Assembly: GCF_900182745.1 (NCBI RefSeq)
Contig: NZ_FXTY01000001.1
Span: 1 to 64,000, forward strand
Direction of reading: 5' to 3'
DNA: 64,000 nt
From: Shimia sagamensis
GTDB lineage: Bacteria > Pseudomonadota > Alphaproteobacteria > Rhodobacterales > Rhodobacteraceae
A model generated the notes under the pieces. The model did not search any database. It worked only from the letters and a program-made list of their open reading frames with translations, and was not told the DNA's origin. Below are positions 7,871 through 16,689 of the stretch, in pieces (positions within the stretch are counted from its first letter, which is position 1; every line of letters starts with the position of its first letter). The position numbers and the translations under genes were made by a program.

Positions 7871-10486
7871 TTAGAACACAAAACTATCGTAAAGCAGCGC
7901 CGTGTCATCAGCGGTATCGTGCAGCAGGAGCGTGGTGCCGTTGCCAAGCTGAAGTGCAACGTCGTCACCGGTGATGCTTACCTGACTGCCAAACCACGCC
8001 GCATAATCACTTTCGTTGTTACCAAGATCCACACGGCGCAGATCCAGGCGATCTCCGTCTGCGATCGAATAGTCCAGAATGCTATCTTGCGCACCGTCCA
8101 GGTCATCGCTGCGGAAAATGAACGTGTCCGCACCATCGCCACCAGAGGCCACATCACTGCCCGAACCGAGATATAGCCGGTCACCACCTGCGCCTCCATC
8201 CAACGTGTCATTCCCTGACGCACCGCTGAGGTAGTCGCGCCCTGCACCACCGGACAACACATCATTGCCGCTGTCGCCGCGCAGGCTGTCCCGACCTTCA
8301 CCGCCAATGAGTACATCGTCGTTGACCCCTCCGCGCAGGTTGTCGTCACCCGCGCCGCCGTCAAGGGCATCATCGCCGGAACCGCCAGACAATGAGTCAT
8401 TGCCAGCCTCACCGTTAAGAGCATCGTGTCCGGACCCGCCCACCAGTTCGTCCGCATCACCACCGCCATTCAGCGTGTCGTCGCCGCTACTACCGGAGAG
8501 TTGGTCGGCACCCTGATCTCCGGTCAGGCTGTCGTTGCCCGAGCCACCCTGCAACTGATCCGCTCCGCCGCCGCCAGACAAGGTATCATCGCCAGATCCA
8601 CCGCGCAGAACATCCACTCCGCTGCCGCCGGAGAGTTCATCATCCTGACTGCCACCAGACAGCGTGTCATCACCAGCGCTGCCAAACAACACATCCGACC
8701 CTGAGCCACCGCTCAGCACATCGGAGGCTTCCCCCCCATCCAAAGTGTCGTGTCCTGCTGAGCCCTCAAGCGTGTCGCTGCCTTCGCCACCGAGTAAAAC
8801 GTCATCATTTTCAGGCAACAGGTTGCCAAACTGATCGTAGCGCAAGCCGTCGCTGTCATATTGGGACACAATTGTGCTGTTCCCATCCGGCCCATCGCCG
8901 CCATGCAGGTAGTCATCGCCGTTACCGCCCGACAGCGTGTCGCCCAGCCCGCCACCAATCAGATCGTCTTCACCAATGCCGCCTGCCAGCGTGTCGTTGC
9001 CGGCATTGCCTTCGAGCAGGTCATCATAGGTCAGTTCACCTTCGGTGGTGGCAACCAGCTCCAGGTCACGCAGCAAAACGGAGGAAGACAGATCGACCGC
9101 CACAAAAGGATTTTCGGCGGTGGGATCTGCGGCGCCATCATTTGAGTAAGAACTTGGCGCTTCGGTGATCAACACGAGGCTGGCCTCGCCAGACGTTGGG
9201 TCTATGACCACTTGGTAGATGCCGCCACTGTTTCCGGTGGCATTGTTCATGTCGTGGTCACCTGAGTTTCCGCCAACAAACAAGTTGCCGTCTGCATCCA
9301 TGATTGCCGCCCCAAATGTAACCGCGGGAACACCGTCCAGAGTGACGCCATCTACAACCGTTGAGGTCACGGGCACCAAAGTGAATTCCGGTGTGCCGCT
9401 GGAGATGTCCGCGACCAGAAGAATGGTATCCGCCCCTTCGGACGGTGGACGGGCAACGCCGTAGAAACTCTGTGTATTTGCGTCAAAAGCCACGTCATAC
9501 ACCCGATGGGTGACCAGCTCGCTGGGTAACTTGTGAACTGTGACCGCTGGATTGCCGTTTGCGTCCAGCTGATCCACGTCGATCACCGCAATACGGTCCA
9601 TACTGGATTGGAAAGACCATAGGTTGCCTTGATCGTCAAAATCGCCGGTCCAGGACCGATAGGGCGTTTCGCCAATCCGGTAGCTGTTGCCTTGTGCGTC
9701 CAACATGATCAGGTCAGACCGTTGAACGGCATTGCCAAGACTGTCCACGCCGGTGCCAACCGCAATGGCGTACAGCAGATCGTCTTCTGCGTTGTAGCCC
9801 ATCGAGTTCACATTGACGGTGCCAGCAGCTCCGGCAACCTCATAGGTCTGCGTTGCAACATCAAAGACGTGCAACGTTCCATTCAGCACCTGGTAGAGAT
9901 TGGCTTGCCCGTCTGCAAAGGCGGCCACTTCGACGATCTGCCCGCCGATTTCCATCTCTCGAGCGTAGTGGAAAATCGGCCCGGACGTATCAATTGGCGG
10001 ACCTGAATTGGGACCGTCAATGGAGCGCAAAGTGATGTTTGTTGCTTCCCCTGCTGCCGTGAAGCTGGCGTTGAAACTGTTGTAGGCGCCGCTGTCTGTT
10101 GAATAGGTGCCCACAACCTCGCCGTTGATAAGCACTTCAACCGTCGCACCCGGCTGCCCCGCTGCAAAGTTGGCCGCCAAGTCAAAGGACAGGTTGTACA
10201 CACCGCCCTCTTCGGTTGTGATGGTTTGGCTCATCTGCTGATGCCCGCCATCCAAACCCGAAACGGACCAGTTTCCGCTGTTGGCATAGTCCGAGAACCC
10301 GGTGGCGCCGGAGGTGCCCTCCAGGAGGTTCTCGTCCTCATAGTCGCCATAGAGGGCGTCGTTGCCGGCACCGCCGGTGAGGCTATCGTCACCGGACAGG
10401 CCAGTTATGTGATCGTCAGCAGAGGAGCCATCGAGCAGATCAGAAAGACTCGTTCCGGAAAGAAGATTAAAATTGCTTGGTGGCAT
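7871..10486 (-). CDS. Large RTX (hemolysin-type Ca-binding) repeat protein, type I secreted
   Basis: An 871-residue acidic protein without a Sec signal. Order: a short RTX patch (about 25-50: TGLSGDDSLTGGAGNDALYG), a jelly-roll-like domain (about 60-170), a propeller-like region (about 175-480) of the DUF6923 kind, a long array of GGxGxDxLx nonapeptides (about 495-795), and a C-terminal segment ending in a hydrophobic-acidic tail (LLYDSFVF), as in T1SS substrates. Calcium would fold the repeats outside the cell. No epimerase, lyase or protease motif was recognised. It lies 44 bp downstream of algD in the same direction, so it may be a matrix or processing protein for the polysaccharide. No T1SS genes are in the window. 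Confidence 0.88.
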   Translation of the reverse strand: MPPSNFNLLSGTSLSDLLDGSSADDHITGLSGDDSLTGGAGNDALYGDYEDENLLEGTSGATGFSDYANSGNWSVSGLDGGHQQMSQTITTEEGGVYNLSFDLAANFAAGQPGATVEVLINGEVVGTYSTDSGAYNSFNASFTAAGEATNITLRSIDGPNSGPPIDTSGPIFHYAREMEIGGQIVEVAAFADGQANLYQVLNGTLHVFDVATQTYEVAGAAGTVNVNSMGYNAEDDLLYAIAVGTGVDSLGNAVQRSDLIMLDAQGNSYRIGETPYRSWTGDFDDQGNLWSFQSSMDRIAVIDVDQLDANGNPAVTVHKLPSELVTHRVYDVAFDANTQSFYGVARPPSEGADTILLVADISSGTPEFTLVPVTSTVVDGVTLDGVPAVTFGAAIMDADGNLFVGGNSGDHDMNNATGNSGGIYQVVIDPTSGEASLVLITEAPSSYSNDGAADPTAENPFVAVDLSSSVLLRDLELVATTEGELTYDDLLEGNAGNDTLAGGIGEDDLIGGGLGDTLSGGNGDDYLHGGDGPDGNSTIVSQYDSDGLRYDQFGNLLPENDDVLLGGEGSDTLEGSAGHDTLDGGEASDVLSGGSGSDVLFGSAGDDTLSGGSQDDELSGGSGVDVLRGGSGDDTLSGGGGADQLQGGSGNDSLTGDQGADQLSGSSGDDTLNGGGDADELVGGSGHDALNGEAGNDSLSGGSGDDALDGGAGDDNLRGGVNDDVLIGGEGRDSLRGDSGNDVLSGGAGRDYLSGASGNDTLDGGAGGDRLYLGSGSDVASGGDGADTFIFRSDDLDGAQDSILDYSIADGDRLDLRRVDLGNNESDYAAWFGSQVSITGDDVALQLGNGTTLLLHDTADDTALLYDSFVF
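8100..9000 (-). repeat. RTX nonapeptide-coding tandem repeat block
   Basis: Within the RTX gene, a run of degenerate 27-bp units encodes GGxGxDxLx motifs, seen on the plus strand as recurring 'tcgccaccg/catcgttgcc'-like words. Boundaries are approximate. The repetition is protein-level RTX, not a CRISPR or an intergenic repeat. Confidence 0.85.
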
Positions 10487-10530
10487 GTCGTGTCCTCACG
10501 TATGTCTGAAAAGATTGAAAAGTGGGGTGA

Positions 10531-11925
10531 TCACCAGCCGATGCCGTTGATCGCGAGATCCTGTGGCGCGGCGTCAAACAGGCGCACAACATCCACCACG
10601 GCCACCTGTTTGTGGCGCCGCACAGCATCTCGGTAGGTGTCATTGGCATGGCACACGATCACCGCGTCGGCTTCTTCCATGACACTGTCCACATCCTCCC
10701 GAAGCATATCGGTCAGACCTTCGGCCAGTGTTGCCAGACCCTGGCTGCCATATTTGGTGTAGCTCGCCAGCCCGTCCAGAGGCGTGTCTTTGGTCACTGC
10801 CTCATCATGCGCCAGCAGCTCAACGCCTTGTTGTTGCAGCGTCGCCATGGCCTCCAGAATTGGGCTTTCACGCAGGTCGTCTGTACCCGGCTTGAATGCC
10901 AGTCCCAGAATGCCAACCCGCTTGGCCCCGGTTTTCAGGACCATCTCCACGGCCTGCTGAATTTGCTCCGTATTGGACTGCTCCAGCGCGCCGATCATGG
11001 GAAGGTCCACTCCCAAAGTGCTGGCCACATGCTGCACCGCGCGCACCTCTTTTGGCAGGCAGGAGCCGCCGTAGGCAAAGCCCGGTTTCAGGTAATAGGC
11101 TGACAGGTTGAGCTTTTGATCCTGCGTGAAAATATCCATCACCGCATGACTGTCCACCCCAAGGGGTTTGCACAAACGCCCAACCTCGTTGGCAAAACAA
11201 ACCTTGGTTGCGTGCCAAACATTGTCGACGTATTTGATCGTTTCGGCCACTTCGATGGTGGTCAGGATGGGTTTGTCGTCCACCGGCGCATAGATGCGGC
11301 GCATGATCTCTGCCGTGGCAAAATCGGTGGTCCCGATCACGGTTTTGGGCGGGTTGTGGAAATCATCAATCGCCACCCCTTCGCGCAGAAACTCGGGATT
11401 GAAGCAGATGCCAAAATCGCGACCAACCACCTTGCCGGACACAGCTTCCAAAATCGGTGCCATGACCTTCATCGTGGTGCCTGGAGGGATGGAGCAGCGC
11501 ATGGCAAACACATGAAAGCCGTCTTTGTCGCGTAACCCCTGAGCCATCGCGTCAGACGCAAGTTTGATGAAGTTGTAGTCACACCCTCCATCTGCGGCTG
11601 TGGGTGTTCCCACGGAGACAAAGGTCACATCCGTGTCAATCACCGCTTGGCGCAGATCATCTGTTGCGCTGATCAAGCCGCCTTCAACACCGGCAGACAA
11701 AGTTTCGGTGAGTTGATCTTCGTGGATCGGGCTTTGCCCGCGGCCAATTTGGTTCACTTTGGTTTGATCCAAATCGACCCCAACCACCCGGTGACCCAAT
11801 GATGCCAGGCAGGCGGTTGACACCGCGCCGACATAGCCGAGACCAACAACGCTGATGCTGGATTTTTGACGTAGGGCTGGGACGACAATCTCTGCGTCCT
11901 GCGGCGAAAACTTACGGTATTCCAT
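10531..11925 (-). CDS. algD: GDP-mannose / UDP-glucose 6-dehydrogenase family, AlgD-like
   Basis: A 464-residue nucleotide-sugar dehydrogenase. It has an N-terminal Rossmann motif (VVGLGYVGA, about 27-35), the central helical dimerisation domain, the catalytic Cys289 in FAYGGSCLPKE, and a C-terminal UDPG_MGDP_dh_C domain (GILGLAFKPGTDDLRESP). It oxidises a nucleotide sugar twice to the uronate using NAD. The neighbours (alg8, alg44, manC) point to GDP-mannose to GDP-mannuronate, the committed step to alginate. GDP-mannose rather than UDP-glucose is inferred mainly from this context. The N-terminus has about 20 extra residues before the Rossmann strand. Followed by the RTX gene. Confidence 0.87.
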   Translation of the reverse strand: MEYRKFSPQDAEIVVPALRQKSSISVVGLGYVGAVSTACLASLGHRVVGVDLDQTKVNQIGRGQSPIHEDQLTETLSAGVEGGLISATDDLRQAVIDTDVTFVSVGTPTAADGGCDYNFIKLASDAMAQGLRDKDGFHVFAMRCSIPPGTTMKVMAPILEAVSGKVVGRDFGICFNPEFLREGVAIDDFHNPPKTVIGTTDFATAEIMRRIYAPVDDKPILTTIEVAETIKYVDNVWHATKVCFANEVGRLCKPLGVDSHAVMDIFTQDQKLNLSAYYLKPGFAYGGSCLPKEVRAVQHVASTLGVDLPMIGALEQSNTEQIQQAVEMVLKTGAKRVGILGLAFKPGTDDLRESPILEAMATLQQQGVELLAHDEAVTKDTPLDGLASYTKYGSQGLATLAEGLTDMLREDVDSVMEEADAVIVCHANDTYRDAVRRHKQVAVVDVVRLFDAAPQDLAINGIGW

Positions 11926-12018
11926 AAAATTGTCCTCCTGGTTGAATCCAGATTAGAGGAATGTTTTCATAAAATTTTCCGGTATTCGGTCATCTCGAGA
12001 GCCCTGAGGGTCAGTTGG

Positions 12019-12029
12019 CTATCCTTTCG
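12019..12029 (+). promoter_or_regulatory. CTATCCTTTCG motif upstream of algD
   Basis: The 11-mer CTATCCTTTCG lies about 95 bp upstream of the algD start. Its CTATCCTTT core also occurs ahead of manC (13644-13654) and alg44 (16768-16776) on the other strand. It is flanked by CTCGAGAG/CGAGAG words. A binding site or promoter element for a common regulator is inferred. Confidence 0.4.
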
Positions 12030-12064
12030 AGAGTCCAAAATTGTGGCGTCCCAAAACGACAAAG

Positions 12065-12086
12065 CCTGCATGGTTTCCCATGCAGG
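12065..12086. terminator. Stem-loop between manC and algD
   Basis: CCTGCATGG, a 4-nt loop (TTTC) and CCATGCAGG form a perfect 9-bp stem, about 60 bp past the manC stop on the minus strand. There is only a short T-rich tail (CTTTGTCGTTTT), so it may terminate or stabilise. With the motif at 12019 it suggests algD can be transcribed separately from manC. Confidence 0.5.
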
Positions 12087-12143
12087 TTTGCCACGTCCGC
12101 CGATCGGGGTGAGCTGAAATCCTCGACGGACGATCCGGGGGGA

Positions 12144-13559
12144 TTAGGCCACTTCCGCGCGGTGGTAGATGTCTTCGTAGCGGATGATGTCGTCTTCACC
12201 AAGGTAACAGCCGGACTGCACTTCAATCAGATGCAAGGGTAGCTTTCCGGGGTTTTCCAACCGGTGCACTGCTCCAAGAGGGATGTAGGTGCTTTCGTTC
12301 TCTGTCAGCAGTTTGACGTCTTCATTCACGGTCACTTTGGCAGAGCCATTTACGACAACCCAGTGCTCAGCGCGATGAACATGACTTTGCAGGGACAACT
12401 TAGCGCCAGGCTCGACCATAATGCGTTTCACTTGGAAACGAGGCCCCAAGGACAGGGTTTCGTAGTACCCCCACGGGCGGTAACAACGTTTGAATCCGTC
12501 CGCCTGTTCGGCCCCTTCGGCACGCAATGTCTCGACCACGTGTCCTACCTGGGCGCTTTGACTGCGGTCTGCGATCAAGATGCCGTCATCTGTGGCCACT
12601 GCCACCACATCTTTCAGTCCCAAACCAACCAGCTTCACATCCGGGTTTTCGGATTTCAGCAAGCTGCCTTCACAGTCAATCGCCAAGGCATTGCCGACGG
12701 AGACCGTGCCTTTTGCATCCGCGTCACCAATATCTTTGAGCGCCTGCCAACTGCCCAAATCTGACCAGCCACAAGCCAGCGGCAATGCCGCGCACTCTTG
12801 CAAATTTTCCATGATGGCATGGTCAAACGAGATATTGGCACATCGTTTGTAAGCCTCCGCATTCAACCGGGTGAACCCCAGATCTTCCTCACCCAACGCC
12901 ATCGCCGCCTCCGCAGGGCCAATTAGCTCCGGCGCGTGGGTTTCAAAAGCCTTCAGAACAGTGTCCACGCGAAACAGGAACATGCCGGAGTTCCACAGCC
13001 AATTGCCGTCTTGCAGCATAGTGGCAGCGGTTTCAGCATCTGGCTTCTCCGCAAATTGCGAAATCATCAGTGCGTCATCATTCCCGCCCTCCACGCGGAG
13101 ATAGCCATATCCGGTGGCTGCATGGTCCGGCTTGATGCCTAAAGTTACGATCATGCCCTTTTGCGCCACCCGCGCGGCTTTGGAGATCACTTCTCGAAAC
13201 GTCGGATCATCTGTAATCTGATGGTCGCTTGGCAGCACCAAAAGAACCTTTTCCGGGTCATCCTTGTGCACCAGGGCAGCGGTCAGCACGGCTGGTCCCG
13301 TGTTGCGCCCTTCTGGCTCCACAATCAACACGCCGCAGGCAACCTGCATCTCAGCCATCTGTTTTTGCGCAATAAAGCGGTAGTCTTCGCCAGTGATCAC
13401 CGTTGGCTCCGTGAACTCGGGCGCGATCACCCGATCTACCGTGCGCTGAAACAGGCTGGGACCGTCCAAAAGGTTCGCGAACTGTTTTGGAAAACTCTTG
13501 CGCGACACGGGCCATAGGCGTGTGCCGGATCCTCCAGCGAGAATAACAGGTGTGATCAT
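12144..13559 (-). CDS. manC: Bifunctional mannose-1-P guanylyltransferase / mannose-6-P isomerase
   Basis: A 471-residue protein of the ManC/AlgA/XanB type. It has an N-terminal nucleotidyltransferase domain with the GGSGTRLWPVSRKSFPKQF signature (about 9-27) and FAEKPD, and a C-terminal type-II phosphomannose isomerase cupin (RPWGYYETL, HVHRAEHWVVV, YIPLGAVHRLENPG). It makes GDP-mannose from fructose-6-P with an external phosphomannomutase; no mutase gene is in the window. It supplies AlgD downstream. The gene is separated from alg8 by 102 bp containing a copy of the shared CTATCCTTTCG motif, so it may have its own promoter. Confidence 0.93.
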   Translation of the reverse strand: MITPVILAGGSGTRLWPVSRKSFPKQFANLLDGPSLFQRTVDRVIAPEFTEPTVITGEDYRFIAQKQMAEMQVACGVLIVEPEGRNTGPAVLTAALVHKDDPEKVLLVLPSDHQITDDPTFREVISKAARVAQKGMIVTLGIKPDHAATGYGYLRVEGGNDDALMISQFAEKPDAETAATMLQDGNWLWNSGMFLFRVDTVLKAFETHAPELIGPAEAAMALGEEDLGFTRLNAEAYKRCANISFDHAIMENLQECAALPLACGWSDLGSWQALKDIGDADAKGTVSVGNALAIDCEGSLLKSENPDVKLVGLGLKDVVAVATDDGILIADRSQSAQVGHVVETLRAEGAEQADGFKRCYRPWGYYETLSLGPRFQVKRIMVEPGAKLSLQSHVHRAEHWVVVNGSAKVTVNEDVKLLTENESTYIPLGAVHRLENPGKLPLHLIEVQSGCYLGEDDIIRYEDIYHRAEVA

Positions 13560-13643
13560 GAACTCGTCCTTTCCTGGGTTGCTGAATTCAGGCTACCGGC
13601 GAATGTGAAGTCAGTCGGGCTGTCGAAGGACTATGCGGTCACG

Positions 13644-13654
13644 CGAAAGGATAG
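13644..13654 (-). promoter_or_regulatory. CTATCCTTTCG motif upstream of manC
   Basis: Exact copy, on the minus strand, of the 11-mer found ahead of algD. It sits 85-95 bp upstream of the manC start and just past the alg8 stop. The conserved distance to the start codon argues for a regulatory role. Confidence 0.4.
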
Positions 13655-13661
13655 GTGCCCC

Positions 13662-15248
13662 TCAAAAGGGCATCTCGATCAGCCCCACGTAAAGCATCAA
13701 CAGGGTGAGAAACGCTGACGTCGCGGTCACCAGTTGGAACATCGCAAACCCATTGCGCAGGCGGTCCACAAAGCTTGTGCCTTCACCCGTGCTTTGGTTG
13801 CCCCGGTTGGACCATTTCTGCTTGGACAAATGGAAAATCATGTAGATCTTCACGGACGCGTTAATCACTTGATTGAGATAGAGAATAAAGGGCCAGGTCA
13901 TGTCGGCACGGCGGCTATATCCAATCAGAAACAGACACAGCACCACGCGGGAAAACAACACCCAGATTAGGCAATTCCAGAAATATCCCGGCGCGATCAT
14001 GCTGCCCAAAACCGCCATGATTGGGCTGACCATCATGGTCCACATCGCGAGGCGCTGATCCACCACACACCACCAGATGAAAAACGGCATCTGCCGGGGG
14101 CCCAATGCAATGGCGCGGGTGCCATTGCGCAGCATGTTGCCAGACCAGCGGCGGAAATTCTGGATCATCCGCATCAGCCCATTCTCTTTGATCACTTCGA
14201 TTGTGTAGACCGTGGCGTCTGGCACATAGGTCATTTTTGCGCCGACGCTGAGCAAGCGGTACCAGGTGGATTTGTCGTCTCCGGACAGGAAGCGGAACCG
14301 TCCCCAAAGCCAGTGGTTCAAATGATCGGCCTCAATGGTGCGAATGAACTTCGGGTCCACAATGTGACGCGCGCGAAACACGCTCATGCGGCCGGTCAGG
14401 GTCAACACGCGATTGGACAAGGCATGACTTTGCATCGCGAGCCGCCGCTGGGCAAACCGCATGTCCAGCCATTTGGCGATCCACTGCGGCCCGTAACAGA
14501 TGACTTCCTCATCGGTGGTCAGCGCCTGTAGCTCAGGATCATAGGCAAACATTGACAGGGTTTTCTTCAGAACATCGTCACCAAACAGTGCGTCTCCGTC
14601 CATGAAGATCACCATATCTTCAGGGTCCGCCGCCGTGCGGCTGATTGCGCGCAGGATCAGGCCAATGGCCATACGTTTTCCAGGTTGGTTTTGCCGGATA
14701 AACACCAGTTCGGCGAGATCATCGGGAATGTCCTGCGCGTAAGTTTGCACAAACTCCCGGATGATCATCTCATCGTAGGCACTGCCCGTGCCAATGTAGA
14801 GCGTGGTGGGAATACGTTCGCGCCGGATTTGGCCCAGAATGGAGCCAATCACCCGCTTGGTGATCGACGGTTCTTCGTAGTAAGTGGTCATCTGGATGTG
14901 CAGCCGTTTGGGCCGCCAACCCGCGTCCCAAAGCGCATCCGCCTGCTTGCGCATGCCAGGCCATTTGCACCGAGCATAGATCATCGCGCGGATGGAATGG
15001 GTGAACCACCAGCCAAACCGCCACAGCCCCAAAGTGCCCAACACAACCGTGATGTGCCCAGCGTTTGGATCAAGAAATCGATTGGGCACATTGGCCAGCA
15101 ACCGATAAAACGCAACGACAACGGCAAACAGCGCCAGCAGGTTGGGGAAGGTCCAGCGCGCCCAATACGGTTTGATCGGGGTTTGTAAGTCCCGCAGCCG
15201 CGTGGTCAGGTCTTTGTCAAAGGCATATTCGGACTCTGGTTCATACAT
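13662..15248 (-). CDS. alg8: Glycosyltransferase family 2, Alg8-like (mannuronan synthase)
   Basis: A 528-residue membrane glycosyltransferase. Two N-terminal membrane segments (about 33-50, 66-86) precede a cytosolic GT2 domain with MDGDALFGDDVL (DxD type), TTDEEV, IEADHLNHWLWGRFRFLSGDDKS and the processive QxxRW-type motif QNFRRWSGNML. Several C-terminal membrane segments follow. The sequence reads very close to Pseudomonas Alg8, including WLDMRFAQRRLAMQSHALS and GPRQMPFFIWWCVVDQRLAMWTM. It polymerises GDP-mannuronate across the inner membrane together with Alg44. It overlaps alg44 by 8 bp, so the two are coupled. Confidence 0.92.
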   Translation of the reverse strand: MYEPESEYAFDKDLTTRLRDLQTPIKPYWARWTFPNLLALFAVVVAFYRLLANVPNRFLDPNAGHITVVLGTLGLWRFGWWFTHSIRAMIYARCKWPGMRKQADALWDAGWRPKRLHIQMTTYYEEPSITKRVIGSILGQIRRERIPTTLYIGTGSAYDEMIIREFVQTYAQDIPDDLAELVFIRQNQPGKRMAIGLILRAISRTAADPEDMVIFMDGDALFGDDVLKKTLSMFAYDPELQALTTDEEVICYGPQWIAKWLDMRFAQRRLAMQSHALSNRVLTLTGRMSVFRARHIVDPKFIRTIEADHLNHWLWGRFRFLSGDDKSTWYRLLSVGAKMTYVPDATVYTIEVIKENGLMRMIQNFRRWSGNMLRNGTRAIALGPRQMPFFIWWCVVDQRLAMWTMMVSPIMAVLGSMIAPGYFWNCLIWVLFSRVVLCLFLIGYSRRADMTWPFILYLNQVINASVKIYMIFHLSKQKWSNRGNQSTGEGTSFVDRLRNGFAMFQLVTATSAFLTLLMLYVGLIEMPF

Positions 15249-16689
15249 GACGTGACCAAAGGGTTTTTAAACGGTCAATTACGCGCTGCGCCCACGGGCG
15301 GCGGACTTCCATGTTGACCGGCGCATCCTTGCGCAAGGCGTCTTTGGTCTCTGACGCGCTCATCGCACTTGGCGTCACTGTCACGATGATACCAAACTCG
15401 CCAGGGCGGCGCGGATCGGCGCCTGCCTGTACATCTGTCACCAGGCCCGCAATGGTTTGTTTTTGACCCTGAGCGTTGATGCCAATGCTGGCGGGCATGC
15501 CGACAAAAATTGTGTCCGCGAAGCGCTCACTGACCCAACCTTGCGCCACACGGGGGGTGTCAGCCTCAAATACAACCGCCAAGTCATCGTGATCATAGGG
15601 TTGTCCTTTGCGCACCAGGACCTCATGCACCACGCCGTTGGTCGGCGCGCGCACATGGCTTAGGGAAATTGCGGACTTATGTGCATCCCGGGTTGCACGC
15701 AAACCACGTACTTTGGCCAGCTGCGCAGCCTCAACCTCTCTCAGCCGCATCACCGCAAACTGAAACGGATCCAGCGCAATCGCAGCGATTGGATTTTGAG
15801 GCAACATCGCTTGCCAGCGATCCCACAACGTTTCAAACCCACGATCTCCGACAAAACGCGCATAAGCCTGCCCCATCACGGCGGCCCGAACATCTGCAGC
15901 ATCCACACTGTGATATGCGGTCAACGCCTCAAGTGTTTGGCTGATTTGCAGCAATTCATTTTGTTCCTGCGCCAGCTTTGCCCGCGCCAAATCCAACTTT
16001 CCTTGCGCTTCTGGATCTTTAAGGCGAACAAGCACCTGTCCGGCGACAACCGCTTCTCCTGCCTGCACTGATATCGACTTCACAAACCCTTCGCTGGCGG
16101 GCAGATGGTCCGCAATGGGCGCCACCACCCGGCCGTGCTGCACATTGATCCGTGTAACACTGTTGAACACCGAAACCCCGAGAATTGTGGCGACGCTCAG
16201 GGCGACCAATCCGTATACCAGAACGTGCAGCGCAGCTCGGATCGGCGTTGGCCAACGCCCCTTGATGCTCGCCTCTTTTTCCTCTTCGGTCTCCTCCATC
16301 GGCACAAGGTCAACCGGCGTGTCCAAACTGGTGATCACATCCTCGCTGCTGGCCATCTGTCCAGATAGCAACGCGCGATAAAACAGCGCCAGAGTTTCCC
16401 GCTGGCGCCCACTCAACCCTTCAAACTCAACCTGATTTTCTGCATTCGGCTGTGTCAGCCGCACGGGAAAGCGCACGTCAACCCCTTGGAATGGCACGCT
16501 CAAAACACCCGTTTGTGGGCATTCTCCGACCTCCTCAGGCCAATTCAATCCCGCCAACGACCATGCTTCAATCCGCACCACTTCCCCGGCTGGCGTTTCA
16601 AACGTCAGCGGTGCTTGCACAGTCCAGCTCAAATCAGAACCAGCGGATTGATGGCGAATTTTCACAACGACCTCGTGATATGTTCGCAA
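15241..16689 (-). CDS. alg44: Alg44-like protein: degenerate PilZ domain plus HlyD-type periplasmic domain
   Basis: A 482-residue protein. Order: PilZ-like cytosolic domain (about 1-125), one membrane segment (about 155-178), then a membrane-fusion-type domain with lipoyl/HlyD motifs (GRVVAPIADHLPASEGFVKSI; VRAPTNGVVHEVLVRKGQPY). This is the Alg44 architecture, the c-di-GMP-gated copolymerase partner of Alg8. The c-di-GMP residues look eroded: only one Arg of the RxxxR element is seen (IRHQSAG) and the (D/N)xSxxG motif reads AWSLAG. It may therefore not bind c-di-GMP normally. First gene of the alg operon, translationally coupled to alg8. Confidence 0.87.
   Translation of the reverse strand: MRTYHEVVVKIRHQSAGSDLSWTVQAPLTFETPAGEVVRIEAWSLAGLNWPEEVGECPQTGVLSVPFQGVDVRFPVRLTQPNAENQVEFEGLSGRQRETLALFYRALLSGQMASSEDVITSLDTPVDLVPMEETEEEKEASIKGRWPTPIRAALHVLVYGLVALSVATILGVSVFNSVTRINVQHGRVVAPIADHLPASEGFVKSISVQAGEAVVAGQVLVRLKDPEAQGKLDLARAKLAQEQNELLQISQTLEALTAYHSVDAADVRAAVMGQAYARFVGDRGFETLWDRWQAMLPQNPIAAIALDPFQFAVMRLREVEAAQLAKVRGLRATRDAHKSAISLSHVRAPTNGVVHEVLVRKGQPYDHDDLAVVFEADTPRVAQGWVSERFADTIFVGMPASIGINAQGQKQTIAGLVTDVQAGADPRRPGEFGIIVTVTPSAMSASETKDALRKDAPVNMEVRRPWAQRVIDRLKTLWSRHV

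Noticed and set aside
8100-9000. Repetitive DNA that could suggest a CRISPR or minisatellite
   Set aside because: Period and content are those of RTX nonapeptide codons in frame; no spacer-repeat alternation.
7871-10486. RTX protein as an AlgE-type mannuronan C5-epimerase
   Set aside because: The RTX array and locus fit, but no parallel beta-helix A-module or catalytic motif could be found in the N-terminal 490 residues.
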